Origin: Listeria ilorinensis
GTDB lineage: Bacteria > Bacillota > Bacilli > Lactobacillales > Listeriaceae
Reading direction: 5' to 3'
NCBI RefSeq assembly: GCF_913566895.1
Contig: NZ_CAJYCN010000011.1
Location: 34,323 to 98,322, forward strand
Length of the DNA stretch: 64,000 nucleotides
Position numbers and translations under genes: made by a program
In this document: piece after piece, positions 63,006 to 64,000 of the stretch
Layout of the letters: each line of letters starts with the position of its first letter
How positions within the stretch are numbered: position 1 is the stretch's first letter
Notes under the pieces: generated by a model
Databases searched by the model: none
Seen by the model: only the letters and a program-made list of their open reading frames with translations
What the model was told of the DNA's origin: nothing

Positions 63006-63683
63006 CTACTTAACTGCTATATCGACCACACCATTTGCCCGTCCAATCATCACCCGATCAGTCATACCTAAAAAAAGCCCCGTTTCCACAACACCTGGAA
63101 GTAAAACTAGTGCGAGTTGCAGCTGTTCTGGTGATGCGATTTCCCCCATCGGTAAATCATAAATAAAATGTTGATTATCTGTCACAAATGGTTGTCCCTC
63201 TTCCCGCAAACGCAGCTGTGCCGTTACTCCCGTCAACCGTGTTAGGGCTGCAGCTGTCTGCGTATGGCCGAAAGGTATGACTTCAACAGGCAGAGGAAAT
63301 TGCCCCATTTCTGCAACAAATTTACTTTCATCAATCACCCAGATATTTTGTTGACTAAGCGAAGCCACCATCTTTTCACGAAGCAGCGCTCCTCCCCCTC
63401 CCTTGATCCCATTTAATCGTCTATCCACCTCATCAGCCCCATCGATTGTAAGATCGATTTTCTTCACATGATCTAGTGTCTCCATGTAAATACCGACTTC
63501 TTTTGCCAGCTTTTCCGTTTTTTGAGATGTCGCAATACCCGTTAGCTGCATGCCCTGCTGAACCAGCTCTCCTAATCGACAAATCGCGTAATAGGCTGTA
63601 CTCCCAGTCCCCAACCCCACAGTCATGCCATTTTCAACAAATTCACATGCCTTTTCCGCCGCTATCTTTTTCATATTTATCAT
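63006..63683 (-). CDS. rpiA: Ribose-5-phosphate isomerase A
   Basis: A 225-aa isomerase of the pentose phosphate pathway. VGLGTGSTAYYAI (phosphate binding), TIDGADEVDRRLN, KGGGGALLREKM and the C-terminal TGLFLGMTDRVMIGRANGV match the RpiA family. ATG at 63683 follows AAGGAAGG with 7-nt spacing. The gene is divergent from the fragment at 63962 and, as in the Listeria reference order, stands next to a dlt-like locus. Confidence 0.95.
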   Translation of the reverse strand: MINMKKIAAEKACEFVENGMTVGLGTGSTAYYAICRLGELVQQGMQLTGIATSQKTEKLAKEVGIYMETLDHVKKIDLTIDGADEVDRRLNGIKGGGGALLREKMVASLSQQNIWVIDESKFVAEMGQFPLPVEVIPFGHTQTAAALTRLTGVTAQLRLREEGQPFVTDNQHFIYDLPMGEIASPEQLQLALVLLPGVVETGLFLGMTDRVMIGRANGVVDIAVK

Positions 63684-63961
63684 TCTTTAACCTTCCTTTA
63701 TGAAAACTTTACTTTCTCTTACCTTGCATGCTTTGTAAGTTTTCTCTTTTTTCATTTGGAATATAAATGTCCTCAATCCCTGATTTCATGCGAAATTACT
63801 CCTATCTCCATGGTTATTGTATCCTTTTTGAATGTTTTTTTCTAATTGTAAGCGCTACAACCTTACAAAAATGTAATTAGACAATTATCGTTACATGCGT
63901 TACATTAAATAAGTAAACAAGAAACATTTGTAACACAATAGTAATAAAGGGTGGGAATGCT
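63684..63961. promoter_or_regulatory. Divergent regulatory region upstream of rpiA and the edge gene
   Basis: Contains several TTACA/TGTAA motifs: inverted repeat TTACA-AAAA-TGTAA (63863-63876), direct repeats TTACA at 63891 and 63900, and TGTAAC-N5-AGTAAT (63929-63945), one mismatch from the WalR consensus TGTWAH-N5-TGTWAH. No protein gene is seen. These may be binding sites for an envelope-stress regulator of the edge gene. Confidence 0.45.
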
Positions 63962-64000
63962 ATGGAAAAAGTAAAGCTATTTTTTCATAAACCTATAACC
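63962..64000 (+). CDS. Gene start at the right edge, probable DltX N-terminus
   Basis: ATG at 63962 with AAGGGTGGG upstream opens MEKVKLFFHKPIT and runs off the window. DltX, a short membrane protein that heads dltXABCD in many Firmicutes, starts with the same pattern (short basic stretch then HHPxx). The location beside rpiA also suits dlt in Listeria. Thirteen residues are too few to be sure. Confidence 0.45.
   Translation, partial: MEKVKLFFHKPIT

Overview
This window looks like a core chromosomal segment of a low-GC Gram-positive, most probably Listeria or a close Listeriaceae relative. The basis is gene content and order. From typA at the left edge to rpiA and the start of a dlt-like locus at the right, the genes run in the order I remember for Listeria monocytogenes between typA and rpiA/dlt, read in the opposite direction. 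Supporting details are strong AGGAGG-type ribosome binding sites, many GTG/TTG starts, CtsR boxes, a Mn riboswitch, LiaFSR, the CbpB protein and the acetylase branch of diaminopimelate synthesis. No database search was possible, so the genus is an inference.

Layout. 1-4.8 kb: typA (partial), an inositol-phosphatase-like gene, yktB, corA with a possible leader peptide, a DsbA-like oxidoreductase, yktA and two paralogous small membrane proteins. 4.9-10.1 kb: the pyruvate dehydrogenase operon pdhABCD, followed by a ~790-bp non-coding region with palindromes and an orphan terminator. 10.9-15.8 kb: def and a reduced molybdenum cofactor/molybdate transport locus (moeB, moaB, modA, modBC, mobA). 16-22.3 kb: a sugar-use island (EIIABC of the lactose/cellobiose family, SGNH acetylesterase, GntR regulator, ROK kinase, HAD phosphatase) that I do not recognise from the reference order. 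22.4-34.2 kb: rpoY-rnjA, an LCP protein, two FUSC-like membrane proteins, ktrC, liaFSR, cvfB, cutC, a glucose-type EIIA and mscS.

34.4-40 kb: N-acetyl-diaminopimelate deacetylase, tetrahydrodipicolinate acetyltransferase, a LysR regulator, CbpB, YkuJ, a small gene under a Fur box, and the PatA-type aminotransferase. 40-44.5 kb: an NAD-dependent beta-hydroxyacid dehydrogenase, a YdcF-like protein, ptsHI and ykvS. 44.6-52.2 kb: a CrtN-like desaturase convergent with a CruF-like membrane protein, a CPBP protein, clpE with two CtsR boxes, ogt, a frameshifted acyltransferase and a small membrane protein. 52.2-57.1 kb: ktrD, two tandem TerC genes headed by a yybP-ykoY Mn riboswitch, and prfC. 57.2-64 kb: gpx, an M42 peptidase, a DHA2-type MFS exporter, ilvE, an esterase, a GNAT protein, rpiA, and a gene start that resembles dltX.

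Common themes: central carbon flux (pdh, ptsHI, EIIA), ion homeostasis (corA, KtrC/KtrD, two TerC, mscS, CbpB), envelope functions (LCP, LiaFSR, DAP acetylase branch, dlt) and metal-responsive control (Mn riboswitch, Fur box). No CRISPR array, transposase, tRNA, rRNA or prophage was seen. The least explained parts are the desaturase/CruF-like pair, the paired HMHDT membrane proteins, the reduced Moco locus, the corA leader ORF, the non-coding region between pdhA and def, and the long rpoY-rnjA leader.
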